This document shows, one piece after another, positions 1-6,213 of a DNA stretch of 6,668 nucleotides (position 1 is the first letter of the stretch; each line of letters begins with the position of its first letter). The notes beneath the pieces were generated by a model that searched no databases, was not told where the DNA came from, and was given only the letters and a program-made list of their open reading frames with translations. Origin of the DNA: Clostridiales bacterium. Its GTDB lineage: Bacteria; Bacillota; Clostridia; Peptostreptococcales; Anaerovoracaceae. The stretch lies in assembly GCA_009778945.1 (NCBI GenBank), contig WRFF01000097.1:1-6668 (forward strand), written 5' to 3'. The position numbers were made by a program, and so were the translations under genes.

Positions 1-290
1 CGGTGAAATGTCGGAAATCTCGACTTATTAAGGCAGTATTATGCGAAAAACTACCCCTCAACCGAAAAAAAGTGCCAAAAAACAGTTCTACATCTGGTAC
101 GGCTGCGTTCTTGGCTATCCGGGACACAGATCCTATCGCGGCGGACACGACAGCGGAAACTCTCCGCTTTTCGAACCGGAAGCAATTTATACATCCGCCT
201 GCGCAGCTTGACGGCAATCCGCTGCTTCTGGCGCTGGAAGGCGGTTACTATGCGGAGACGTCCGTACGGGCGCGCAGGCTGCTTGCCCGT
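1..290. other. Ambiguous 5' region before the prenyl synthase core
   Basis: This stretch is AT-richer at its start than the rest of the window. The prenyl-synthase reading frame stays open from a GTG at base 3, but its first 70 or so residues (Lys, Ser and Thr rich) do not resemble a prenyltransferase. From about base 213 the same frame shows roughly 70% G/C at third positions and would encode an amphipathic helix, so the real gene may begin a little upstream of 291. Another frame reads to a TAA at 29-31, which could be the tail of an upstream gene. It is followed by a small ORF at 41-211. I see no convincing promoter, tRNA or terminator here. Confidence 0.4.
41..211 (+). CDS. Possible small ORF, 56 aa, unknown
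   Basis: An ATG at 41 opens a 56-residue frame ending at TGA 209-211. It has a weak Shine-Dalgarno-like TAAGG at 29-33, seven bases upstream. The product would start with a Lys-rich segment and then a Tyr/Gly-rich segment containing the string KKQFYIWYGC. It has no signal peptide, membrane segment or recognisable motif. Its third-position G/C (about 50% by my count) equals that of the competing prenyl-synthase frame over the same bases, so composition does not decide between them. It could be a real small protein, a remnant, or chance. I do not recognise it. Confidence 0.2.
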   Translation: MRKTTPQPKKSAKKQFYIWYGCVLGYPGHRSYRGGHDSGNSPLFEPEAIYTSACAA

Positions 291-1280
291 ATGGAAGCGG
301 TTTTTGCACAGCTGTTTGACAAACCGGACGCAAATGAGATGGACGGTTATATCTTTCGGGCGCTGACCTGCGGCGGCAAGCGGCTGCGGCCCCTGCTTGT
401 CTGTATCGCCTCGGAAATCCGGGCGGGCCGGGCCGCGGACGAAGATTTGGTCGTGCGGCTGATGGCCGTCGTCGAACTCATGCACTGCGCCTCGCTCGTG
501 CACGACGATATCGTGGACCGTTCCCCGCTGCGCCGGAGCCGCGCTACGATCAATGCCGAAAAAGGCGACGGATACGCGGCGCTTTGCGGTTTTCGTATGA
601 TTGGCGCGGCGCTCGAACTGCTACGCGAAGCAGAAGAGCCTGAAATCGCGGAACTTATCGCGCGGATCCCGCTTGAAATGAGCCGCGGCGAGCTTCGGCA
701 GCTCAAAGTGGAATTCGACCTGGACGCGCAGACGGAGGCGGATTATATCGAGCGCGTCACGCGCAAAACCGCCGTCCTGATCGAGGGCAGCCTTCAGCTC
801 GGCGCAATCGCCGGCGGAGCCGCTCCGGGCCCGCGCGCGGCATTGTCGGACTACGGCCTCGCGCTCGGCGTTCTCTTTCAGCTCCGTGACGATTTGCTTG
901 ATTTTGCACCCAGCCCGTCCGACGGCAAGCCCGTATCGCAGGATATGGAGCGCGGCATTTACTCTTTGCCCCTGCTCTTTGCGCTGGGGGCGCTGCCGGA
1001 AAACGAACCGGAGGGGGCGAAGCTGCGGGCGCTGCTGCGCAAAACGATCAAATCTCCGTCCGAGTTGCGCGGGCTGGTTTTGACAGCGCAGCGTTCGGGC
1101 GGCGTAGACTATACGATTGAAAGATTGAGGGCTTACGCGGGGACCGCGGAGGACGCCGTTCTGCGCCTGCATCAAACAGCCTGTACGGAAGCGCTGCTTC
1201 TGATCACGGAAACGCTATCAACCGAGTGCGCCGCGGCGAAGAAGCCTTTGCTCGCGGTAGTGAAAAGGACAAACCCATGA
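291..1280 (+). CDS. trans-polyprenyl diphosphate synthase (IspA/IspB/HepT family)
   Basis: This is a class I trans-prenyltransferase that condenses isopentenyl diphosphate onto an allylic diphosphate. The product is likely a long chain for a quinone side chain or lipid carrier; chain length cannot be read from sequence alone. Counting from ATG 291 (329 aa, usual for the family), I see GGKRLRP at 28-34, the first Asp-rich motif HDDIVD with D72, D73 and D76, an RGELRQL helix, a KTA motif, the second Asp motif QLRDDLLD with D200, D201 and D204, then a GKPVSQD segment and a LPLLFAL helix. Two usually conserved spots differ: RRG after the first Asp motif is RRS, and the following GD(Y/F) is CGF. 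The start is uncertain: 291 lacks a good ribosome site and the frame is open to the left edge, so the gene may start upstream or be 5'-partial. Its stop overlaps the hdrC start (ATGA), implying co-translation. The family call is secure, the exact substrate is not. Confidence 0.85.
   Translation: MEAVFAQLFDKPDANEMDGYIFRALTCGGKRLRPLLVCIASEIRAGRAADEDLVVRLMAVVELMHCASLVHDDIVDRSPLRRSRATINAEKGDGYAALCGFRMIGAALELLREAEEPEIAELIARIPLEMSRGELRQLKVEFDLDAQTEADYIERVTRKTAVLIEGSLQLGAIAGGAAPGPRAALSDYGLALGVLFQLRDDLLDFAPSPSDGKPVSQDMERGIYSLPLLFALGALPENEPEGAKLRALLRKTIKSPSELRGLVLTAQRSGGVDYTIERLRAYAGTAEDAVLRLHQTACTEALLLITETLSTECAAAKKPLLAVVKRTNP
1263..1269 (+). promoter_or_regulatory. Ribosome binding site deciding the hdrC start
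   Basis: AAAAGGA lies seven bases before ATG 1277 and inside the end of the prenyl synthase gene. It supports 1277 rather than an in-frame upstream ATG at 1226, which would add 17 residues with no match to HdrC proteins and would deepen the overlap. Confidence 0.7.
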
Positions 1281-1837
1281 CCGATCAAGAAACCTTACAA
1301 GAATTGATGGACAAAGCGGATGTGCGGCAATACGATTGCTACCAATGCGGCAAATGCAGCGGCGGCTGTCCGATGGCGGACGCCATGGACTTGAAGCCGC
1401 GCGGCGTCATGCGCTGCGCGCAGGTTGGCTCGCTGAACCGCATCCTGAACAGCAACACGATCTGGCTCTGCACGGGCTGTTACGCCTGTGTGGACCGCTG
1501 CCCCCACGACGTGAACGTGCCCGCCCTTATCGAAGAAGCGCGCTACGAAGCGGCGCGGCGCGGCATCTGGCGCCGTGACAGCGAGGTGCTGAACAAAGTC
1601 TTTGTCGCAAACCTCAAGATGTTTGGACGCAATCACGAAATGGTCCTCGCCGGCCTTTACAACGTGCTCGCGCTGAAGCCGGCCCAGGACGCCCAAAGCG
1701 TGCCGCATATGATGTCGAAAAAACTGATCGGCATAAGGCCGCACAGCATCAAAGAAAACGGCGAGCTTGCCAAACTCATCGAACGCGCGGAGAGCTGGGA
1801 TAAGCTGGCTTCCGCTCCGCAGGAGGTGAAAAAATGA
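1277..1837 (+). CDS. hdrC: Heterodisulfide reductase subunit C-like Fe-S protein
   Basis: This 186-residue cytoplasmic ferredoxin-type subunit carries electrons from HdrA to HdrB. Two complete CxxCxxCxxxCP motifs are visible: C21, C24, C27, C31 and C65, C68, C71, C75, each expected to hold a [4Fe-4S] cluster. Length, Cys spacing and the helical Lys-rich C-terminal third match the HdrC family. No membrane segment is present, which separates it from the membrane-bound HdrDE type. The start at 1277 is set by a good ribosome site and the ATGA overlap with the upstream synthase stop. The gene ends with an ATGA overlap into hdrB. Position first in an hdrC-hdrB-hdrA-mvhD order is typical of bacterial bifurcating Hdr clusters. 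The assignment is firm; the physiological partner is inferred. Confidence 0.93.
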   Translation: MTDQETLQELMDKADVRQYDCYQCGKCSGGCPMADAMDLKPRGVMRCAQVGSLNRILNSNTIWLCTGCYACVDRCPHDVNVPALIEEARYEAARRGIWRRDSEVLNKVFVANLKMFGRNHEMVLAGLYNVLALKPAQDAQSVPHMMSKKLIGIRPHSIKENGELAKLIERAESWDKLASAPQEVKK

Positions 1838-2793
1838 TTCGCTACGCCTATTTCCCGGGCTGCGCGTCCGAAAGCACCGCGCTGTCCACGACCCTTGCAA
1901 ATAACTTTGTCTTCGGCCGCATCGGCATCGATCTCGTCGAGATCAAGGACTGGAACTGCTGCGGCGCGACAAGCGCGCATACCCTTTCCGAGCCCCTCGG
2001 CCTCGCGCTGCCGGCGCGTTCGCTCGCATGGGCGGAGAAAAACCTGCCGGAACTCGACGTCGTGACCGGCTGCGCTTCCTGCTATGCGCGCCTCAAACTT
2101 ACGAACTACCGCGTGCGGCAGGATGAAAGCGCACGATATATGGTGGAAAAGATCATCGAAGCGCCTTACGAGGCGAAGCGCGAAGTCTATAATTTCCTCG
2201 ATATCCTCAGCCCGGCGGATGTGCGGGGAAGGATCGAAGAACAGATCGTGCGCCGTTTCAAAAATCTCAAGGCCGCCTGCTACTACGGCTGTCTGAATAT
2301 CCGGCCCGCGGAAGTCACAGGCGCGAAAGACCGGGAAAATCCCCAGGCGATGGACGAGCTCGCGCGCCTGACCGGCGCGGAACCGGTCGACTGGGGGTTC
2401 AAGACCGAATGCTGCGGCGCCGCGCATCAAAACGACGCCGCGTTTGAAACGCGCCCGCTCGCGCGCCGCATCCTCGAGAACGCAAGAGCCTGCGGCGCCG
2501 ACGTCATTCTGACCGCCTGCCCGATGTGCCAGCTCAATCTCGAAATGCGCCAGGCGGAGTACGCGCGCAAGCGCAAGGATGAGAAACGCGGAAAGGCAAG
2601 CTTTCCGCTGCTCGACGTCGTACTTCCGCCTCCGGAAAAAGAGACGATCCCGGTGCTGTCTATCACGGAACTGCTCGCGCTCTCGATGGGCGCCGGTTCG
2701 GGAAGGCTGCGCCTCGACGTTCACCATGTACCCGTTTCGGGCGTCCTGTCAAAGGGGTTCCGGGATGAAAACGAAAGCGAGGTCATGATATGA
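1834..2793 (+). CDS. hdrB: Heterodisulfide reductase subunit B-like, two CCG domains
   Basis: This 319-residue subunit is the catalytic disulfide-reducing subunit in methanogen Hdr. In bacteria the substrate is usually a protein or small-molecule disulfide and is often unknown. Both Cys-rich CCG domains are intact. The first has C10, C42, C43, C80 and C83 (CX31CC X36 CxxC). The second has C153, C193, C194, C229 and C232 (CX39CC X34 CxxC). In structurally studied HdrB these ten cysteines bind two non-cubane [4Fe-4S] clusters, so this copy should be catalytically competent and is not a degenerate paralogue. The start at 1834 follows a near-perfect AGGAGGTGA site (1821-1829) and overlaps the hdrC stop by ATGA. 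The 3' end overlaps hdrA in the same way. No CoM/CoB use is implied, because nothing methanogenic is seen here. Confidence 0.94.
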   Translation: MIRYAYFPGCASESTALSTTLANNFVFGRIGIDLVEIKDWNCCGATSAHTLSEPLGLALPARSLAWAEKNLPELDVVTGCASCYARLKLTNYRVRQDESARYMVEKIIEAPYEAKREVYNFLDILSPADVRGRIEEQIVRRFKNLKAACYYGCLNIRPAEVTGAKDRENPQAMDELARLTGAEPVDWGFKTECCGAAHQNDAAFETRPLARRILENARACGADVILTACPMCQLNLEMRQAEYARKRKDEKRGKASFPLLDVVLPPPEKETIPVLSITELLALSMGAGSGRLRLDVHHVPVSGVLSKGFRDENESEVMI

Positions 2794-4775
2794 GCAAGAT
2801 CGGCGTATTTGTCTGCCACTGCGGTACCAATATCTCTTCGGTTGTCGACGTGTATAAAGTCGCGGAGGCCGCCGCGCAAATGCCGGGCGTCTCGTACGCG
2901 GCCGAGTACAAATACATGTGTTCGGAGCCGGGGCAGCAGATGATTCTGGATGCGATCAAGGAACACGGGCTGAACCGGATCGTCATCGCCGCCTGTTCGC
3001 CGCGGATGCACGAGACGACTTTCCGCAAAATGCTGAAAAAATCCAAAATCAACGAATACCTGCTTGAAATCGCAAATATCCGCGAGCAGGACGCCTGGGT
3101 GCATCCGCCCGGAGAGGAAGCGACCGAAAAGGCGATCGACCTCGTCCGCATGGCGGTCGCAAAAGTCGCAAAGAACGAGCCGTTGAAATCTTCCCTGATC
3201 CCGATTACAAAAAAAGCGCTCGTGGTCGGCGGCGGTATCGCGGGCATTCAGGCGGCGCTGGATATCGCGGACGCCGGCCATGAGGTCGTGCTGCTCGAAC
3301 GCGAGCCTTCGATAGGCGGGCGCATGGTCATGCTTGACAAAACCTTCCCTACCCTCGACTGCTCCGCCTGCATCAGCACGCCGAAGATGGTCGACGTGAG
3401 CGCGCACCCGAATATCAAGCTTCTCACCTACGCGGAGGTCGCCGCCGTGAAAGGTTATATCGGAAACTTCACCGTCACGATCCGGCAGAAAGCCAAATAC
3501 GTCAACCAGGATATCTGCACAGGCTGCGGGATCTGCGAGGATAAATGCCCGAAAAAAGTGACGAGCGAGTTCAACAAAGGGCTTTCGGACCGCCCGGCTA
3601 TCTACAAGCTCTTCCCGCAGGCCGTACCCGCCAAACCCGTGATCGACCGGGAAACCTGTCTGATGCTTCAGAACGGCAAATGCGGGATCTGCGCAAAGGT
3701 CTGCCCTGTCGAAGGCTGCATTGATTACGAAGCCAAGGATGTGGAATACGACGAAGATTTCGGCGCTGTCATTCTTGCGACCGGCTATAAACTCGTCGAT
3801 TGGGGCGGCATGTATGACGAATACGGCGCCGGGCGCTACCCGGATGTGATCGACGGCCTGACGTTTGAACGCCTTGTGAACGCCTCGGGCCCGACCGAAG
3901 GCCATATCCAGCGCCCGTCCGACGGGAAGGAACCGAAGACGGTCGTTATCGTCAAATGCGTCGGCTCGCGCGACCCCAAGAAAGGCAAGCCCTACTGTTC
4001 CCGCGCCTGCTGCATGTACGCCGCGAAGCACGCGCATCAGATCCTGGACAAGATCCACGGGGCCCGCGTCTTTATCTTTTACATCGACGTGCGCACGCCC
4101 GGCAAAAATTATGAGGAATTTTATGATCAGACGCGGAAGGACGGCGCGGTCTATGTGCGCGGCCGCGTTTCGCGCATCTATTCGGACGGGGAGGGCCTGG
4201 TCTGTCAGGGCGAGGATACCCTCTTGAATAAACAAGTGCGCGTCAAGGCGGACCTCGTCGTGCTCGAAACCGCGATGGAACCGAACGAAGGGGCGGGCGA
4301 ACTCACGGGGCTCTTCGGCGCCTCACGCGATGTGAACGGGTGGATTCAGGAAGCGCATCCGAAATTGCGCCCTGTCGAGACCCAGGTCGGCGGCGTCTTC
4401 TTAGCCGGCGCCTGCCAGGGGCCGAAGGATATCCCCGACACGGTCGCACAGGCTTCGGCGGCGGCGGCGAAGGTCATCGGCCTGTTGAATCAGGACGAAA
4501 TGGAAACGTCCCCGATGATCGCCGCTATCGATGAAAGCAAATGCTCCGGCTGCGGCGCCTGCGAGCCGATCTGCCCCTACCGCGCGATCACGCTTGAGAC
4601 GATCCGCTCGCGCGAGGGCCGCTTCACAAACGCGGAACGCGTTATCGCAAAGGTCAACGCGGGGCTGTGTCAGGGCTGCGGCGCCTGCACGGTTGCCTGC
4701 CGCACGGGCGCAATCGACTTGCTCGGGTTCCGCAACGCACAGATACTCACGGAGGTGGATGCATTATGGCAATAG
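2790..4775 (+). CDS. hdrA: Heterodisulfide reductase subunit A-like flavoprotein (bifurcating)
   Basis: This 661-residue FAD and multi-cluster protein is the expected site of flavin-based electron bifurcation. In order I see: an N-terminal Fe-S domain (VCHCG with C9 and C11, then C44 and C69); a thioredoxin-reductase-like FAD fold opening with GGGIAG at 147-152; the family segment DCSACISTPKM near 190-200; an inserted ferredoxin domain (C243, C246, C249, C253 and C290, C298, C301, C305); the CVGSR...YCSRACC segment at 390-408; a GGVFLAGACQGPKDIPD flavin-binding stretch; and a C-terminal ferredoxin domain (C585, C588, C591, C595 and C627, C630, C633, C637). Length is normal for stand-alone HdrA, with no fused MvhD or second HdrA half. 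GAGG lies seven bases before ATG 2790, which overlaps the hdrB stop by ATGA. The fourth C-terminal motif ends CR, not CP, a mild variation. Function as a bifurcating hub is family knowledge plus context. Confidence 0.95.
   Translation: MSKIGVFVCHCGTNISSVVDVYKVAEAAAQMPGVSYAAEYKYMCSEPGQQMILDAIKEHGLNRIVIAACSPRMHETTFRKMLKKSKINEYLLEIANIREQDAWVHPPGEEATEKAIDLVRMAVAKVAKNEPLKSSLIPITKKALVVGGGIAGIQAALDIADAGHEVVLLEREPSIGGRMVMLDKTFPTLDCSACISTPKMVDVSAHPNIKLLTYAEVAAVKGYIGNFTVTIRQKAKYVNQDICTGCGICEDKCPKKVTSEFNKGLSDRPAIYKLFPQAVPAKPVIDRETCLMLQNGKCGICAKVCPVEGCIDYEAKDVEYDEDFGAVILATGYKLVDWGGMYDEYGAGRYPDVIDGLTFERLVNASGPTEGHIQRPSDGKEPKTVVIVKCVGSRDPKKGKPYCSRACCMYAAKHAHQILDKIHGARVFIFYIDVRTPGKNYEEFYDQTRKDGAVYVRGRVSRIYSDGEGLVCQGEDTLLNKQVRVKADLVVLETAMEPNEGAGELTGLFGASRDVNGWIQEAHPKLRPVETQVGGVFLAGACQGPKDIPDTVAQASAAAAKVIGLLNQDEMETSPMIAAIDESKCSGCGACEPICPYRAITLETIRSREGRFTNAERVIAKVNAGLCQGCGACTVACRTGAIDLLGFRNAQILTEVDALWQ
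4751..4757 (+). promoter_or_regulatory. Ribosome binding site deciding the mvhD start
   Basis: GGAGGTG sits about nine bases before ATG 4766, within the last codons of hdrA. It fixes the MvhD start here and rejects the in-frame ATG at 4667, whose 33 extra residues only mirror hdrA sequence in another frame. Confidence 0.75.
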
Positions 4776-5248
4776 ACAAAACAGCCGGAACGGCGCCCGG
4801 CGCGATGATCGGGCTGTCTGCGGACGGAACGGAAGCGTCCGCGCCCAAAATCCTGGCCTTTTGCTGCAATTGGTGTACGTATACGGGCGCCGATCTCGCG
4901 GGCCTGAACCGCATGAAATATCCCGCGAACGTGCGCGTTGTGCGCGTTCCCTGTTCCGGGCGCGTCAATCCGCAGTTTATCCTGCGCGCCTTCCAGAAAG
5001 GCGCGGACGGCGTGATGGTCTGCGGCTGCCACCCGGGCGACTGCCACTATGCGACAGGCAATTATTTTACGCGGCGGCGCTTCATGCTGATGCGCAATTT
5101 GCTTGAATTCAACGGGATTGACCCGAAGCGGTTTCACGCGCGCTGGATCTCCGGCTCGGAAGCGGCGAAATTCCGCGACACAATCGCCGAAGTCGCGGCG
5201 CAGGTAAGCGCTCTGGGCCCGAACACCAGATACCGGGAGGAACGATAG
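4766..5248 (+). CDS. mvhD: MvhD/FlxD-type [2Fe-2S] electron-transfer subunit
   Basis: This 160-residue protein of the MvhD family links an electron-donating module to HdrA. In methanogens the donor is the Mvh hydrogenase; in bacteria it can be formate dehydrogenase, a hydrogenase or the Flx NADH module. The family signature is complete: FCCNWCTYTGADLAG (C33, C34, C37), VRVPCSGRVNP (C63), then VCGCHPGDCHYATGN (C86, C88, C93). The cysteines are expected to bind a [2Fe-2S] cluster. The first 27 residues are Ala/Gly/Thr-rich and low in conservation signal, a short non-canonical lead-in. The gene overlaps hdrA by 10 bases and stops at TAG 5246-5248, before the only sizeable gap in the cluster. Because FlxC/FlxB-like genes follow, flxD is an equally fair name. 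Confidence 0.93.
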   Translation: MAIDKTAGTAPGAMIGLSADGTEASAPKILAFCCNWCTYTGADLAGLNRMKYPANVRVVRVPCSGRVNPQFILRAFQKGADGVMVCGCHPGDCHYATGNYFTRRRFMLMRNLLEFNGIDPKRFHARWISGSEAAKFRDTIAEVAAQVSALGPNTRYREER

Positions 5249-5250
5249 AA

Positions 5251-5270
5251 GTGTGAAAAACTTTTCACAC
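5251..5270. repeat. Perfect inverted repeat just after mvhD
   Basis: GTGTGAAAA (5251-5259) and TTTTCACAC (5262-5270) are exact reverse complements separated by two bases. As RNA this gives a stem of about eight pairs with a four-base loop; as DNA it is a 20-base palindrome. No T-run follows, so it is not a standard intrinsic terminator. It begins two bases after the mvhD stop, so it could protect or define a 3' mRNA end, or be a protein-binding site. TGTGA and TCACA are separated by eight bases, not the six seen in CRP/FNR or Rex sites. Confidence 0.75.
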
Positions 5271-5296
5271 GCCGCCGGAGGCATTCAAATTTGATT

Positions 5297-5316
5297 TTGC
5301 GCTATCGGTAGCGCAA
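5297..5316 (+). repeat. Perfect hairpin in the mvhD-flxC gap
   Basis: TTGCGCTA (5297-5304), loop TCGG (5305-5308) and TAGCGCAA (5309-5316) form an eight-pair perfect stem. It can be extended with an internal loop by AAATTT at 5287-5292 pairing with AAATTT at 5318-5323. The following TTTT (5321-5324) is too short for a confident terminator. It may be a weak attenuator, an RNA-processing or stability element, or an operator. Its left arm could pair instead with GCGCAAAAT at 5339-5347, next to the start codon of the following gene. Confidence 0.65.
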
Positions 5317-5329
5317 CAAATTTTGTAAG

Positions 5330-5335
5330 AAAGGA
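5330..5335 (+). promoter_or_regulatory. Unusually distant ribosome binding site of the flxC-like gene
   Basis: AAAGGA is the only clear Shine-Dalgarno site before ATG 5350, but 14 bases separate them, longer than the other sites in this cluster (about 7-9). An ATG at 5337 is out of frame and too close to the site. Upstream in-frame codons offer no start. The bases between site and start can pair with the upstream hairpin arm, so initiation may depend on RNA folding. Confidence 0.5.
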
Positions 5336-5349
5336 TATGCGCAAAATTT

Positions 5350-6195
5350 ATGAACAAAAACGAACAACAACAGAAAATGCGGGAAACCGCCGCGCGCCTT
5401 CTGGACGCGGGCGAAGCGGCCTATGTGATCGGCTTTGGCGAAACGCGTTTCCCGGAAAAGACAAGTATCCTTTTCGCGCACAACGCGGAGGAGGCCGACC
5501 GTTTTGTCTGGAATGACGCTTGCGTTCAAAGCCTTGCGAAATACCTGCTCGAGGACCGCTTCGCGGACTATCGCGTCGGTATCTTCGCACGCGGATGTGA
5601 AAGCCGCGCCATCAACCGCATGATCAAAGACAACCAGTTCAAGCGCGATCATGTGCATATCCTCGGAATCCCCTGCGAAGGCGTAAATGCCAAACGTTGC
5701 GCTTCCTGCGCTGTGCACAACCCGGTGGTCTATGACGAATTGCTCTGGGATGCGGTACCCGAACCCAACCCGGAGACCGCCCGCTTTGCGCGCGCCGAGG
5801 CTGTCGAGGCTATGGGCCCGGAGGAACGGTATGCCTACTGGAGCGACGTGTACAGCCGCTGTATCCGCTGCTACGCCTGCCGTCAGGCCTGCCCGGTCTG
5901 CAGTTGCCGCGAATGCTATGTCGATATGGACCGCCAGGGTTTTCAGGGCAAGCGTCACAGCGTTTCCGACAATCAAACGTTCGGCGTGACGCGCGCGTTC
6001 CATGTGGCGGACCGCTGCATCGAGTGCGGCGAATGCGAACGCGTCTGCCCAATGGGGCTGCCGATCCTCGGCCAGACCCAGAAGATTATCAAAGATATAA
6101 CCCAATTGTCCGGCGATTACCAGGCGGGAATGAACGCGGAGGACGGGAATTTCCTCGGCGCGTTTGATCTCGACGACAAAGACGATTTCATGTAA
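5350..6195 (+). CDS. flxC: FlxC-like Fe-S protein with FrhB-like N-terminal part and 4Fe-4S dicluster
   Basis: This 281-residue cytoplasmic electron carrier lies between the MvhD-HdrABC hub and an NAD(P)H or other donor module. The N-terminal half resembles the cluster-binding part of F420-hydrogenase/dehydrogenase beta proteins: FARGCESRAI (C83), LGIPCEGV (C109) and CASC (C117, C120), enough for one [4Fe-4S]. The second half has CIRCYACRQACP (C171, C174, C177, C181), then CSCREC (C184, C186, C189), and CIECGECERVCP (C223, C226, C229, C233), giving two more clusters. The acidic tail ends DLDDKDDFM. No flavin or NAD motif is seen, so it is a carrier and not the donor-oxidising subunit. It follows the structured 101-base gap and precedes the flxB-like gene by 18 bases. 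The Flx letter is inferred from context and order. Other names in use would be coenzyme F420 hydrogenase beta-like or 4Fe-4S dicluster protein. Confidence 0.85.
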   Translation: MNKNEQQQKMRETAARLLDAGEAAYVIGFGETRFPEKTSILFAHNAEEADRFVWNDACVQSLAKYLLEDRFADYRVGIFARGCESRAINRMIKDNQFKRDHVHILGIPCEGVNAKRCASCAVHNPVVYDELLWDAVPEPNPETARFARAEAVEAMGPEERYAYWSDVYSRCIRCYACRQACPVCSCRECYVDMDRQGFQGKRHSVSDNQTFGVTRAFHVADRCIECGECERVCPMGLPILGQTQKIIKDITQLSGDYQAGMNAEDGNFLGAFDLDDKDDFM

Positions 6196-6199
6196 AGAC

Positions 6200-6204
6200 A
6201 GGAG
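6200..6204 (+). promoter_or_regulatory. Ribosome binding site of the flxB-like gene
   Basis: AGGAG lies nine bases before ATG 6214 in the short spacer after the flxC-like stop (TAA 6193-6195). It sets the start of the last, edge-cut gene. Confidence 0.7.
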
Positions 6205-6213
6205 AAGACGAGT

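Noticed and set aside
1..290. Sigma-70-type promoter for the operon
   Set aside because: TTGACG at 208-213 has no TATAAT-like partner at 16-18 bases, and TATTAT at 37-42 has no -35 partner.
1657..2727. 356-codon minus-strand frame opposite hdrB, and a similar 333-codon one at 5302-6303 opposite flxC
   Set aside because: Arg/Ala-rich antisense shadows with no ribosome site or recognisable domain; the sense strand is fully explained.
2721..4235. 504-codon open frame on the minus strand opposite hdrA
   Set aside because: It is the antisense shadow of a GC-rich gene with strong third-position bias. The plus strand encodes an intact HdrA with every expected motif, and the minus product shows no family motif.
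4531..5106. 191-codon plus-strand frame across the hdrA/mvhD junction
   Set aside because: An Arg/Ala/Ser-rich alternate phase of two well-supported genes, without any motif of its own.
5251..5270. Rex or CRP/FNR operator
   Set aside because: The half-sites are eight bases apart, while these regulators require six, and no promoter is recognisable beside it.
5297..5325. Intrinsic terminator ending the hdr part of the operon
   Set aside because: The stem is good but only four T follow, after CAAA. It is kept as a hairpin of unknown role and not called a terminator.
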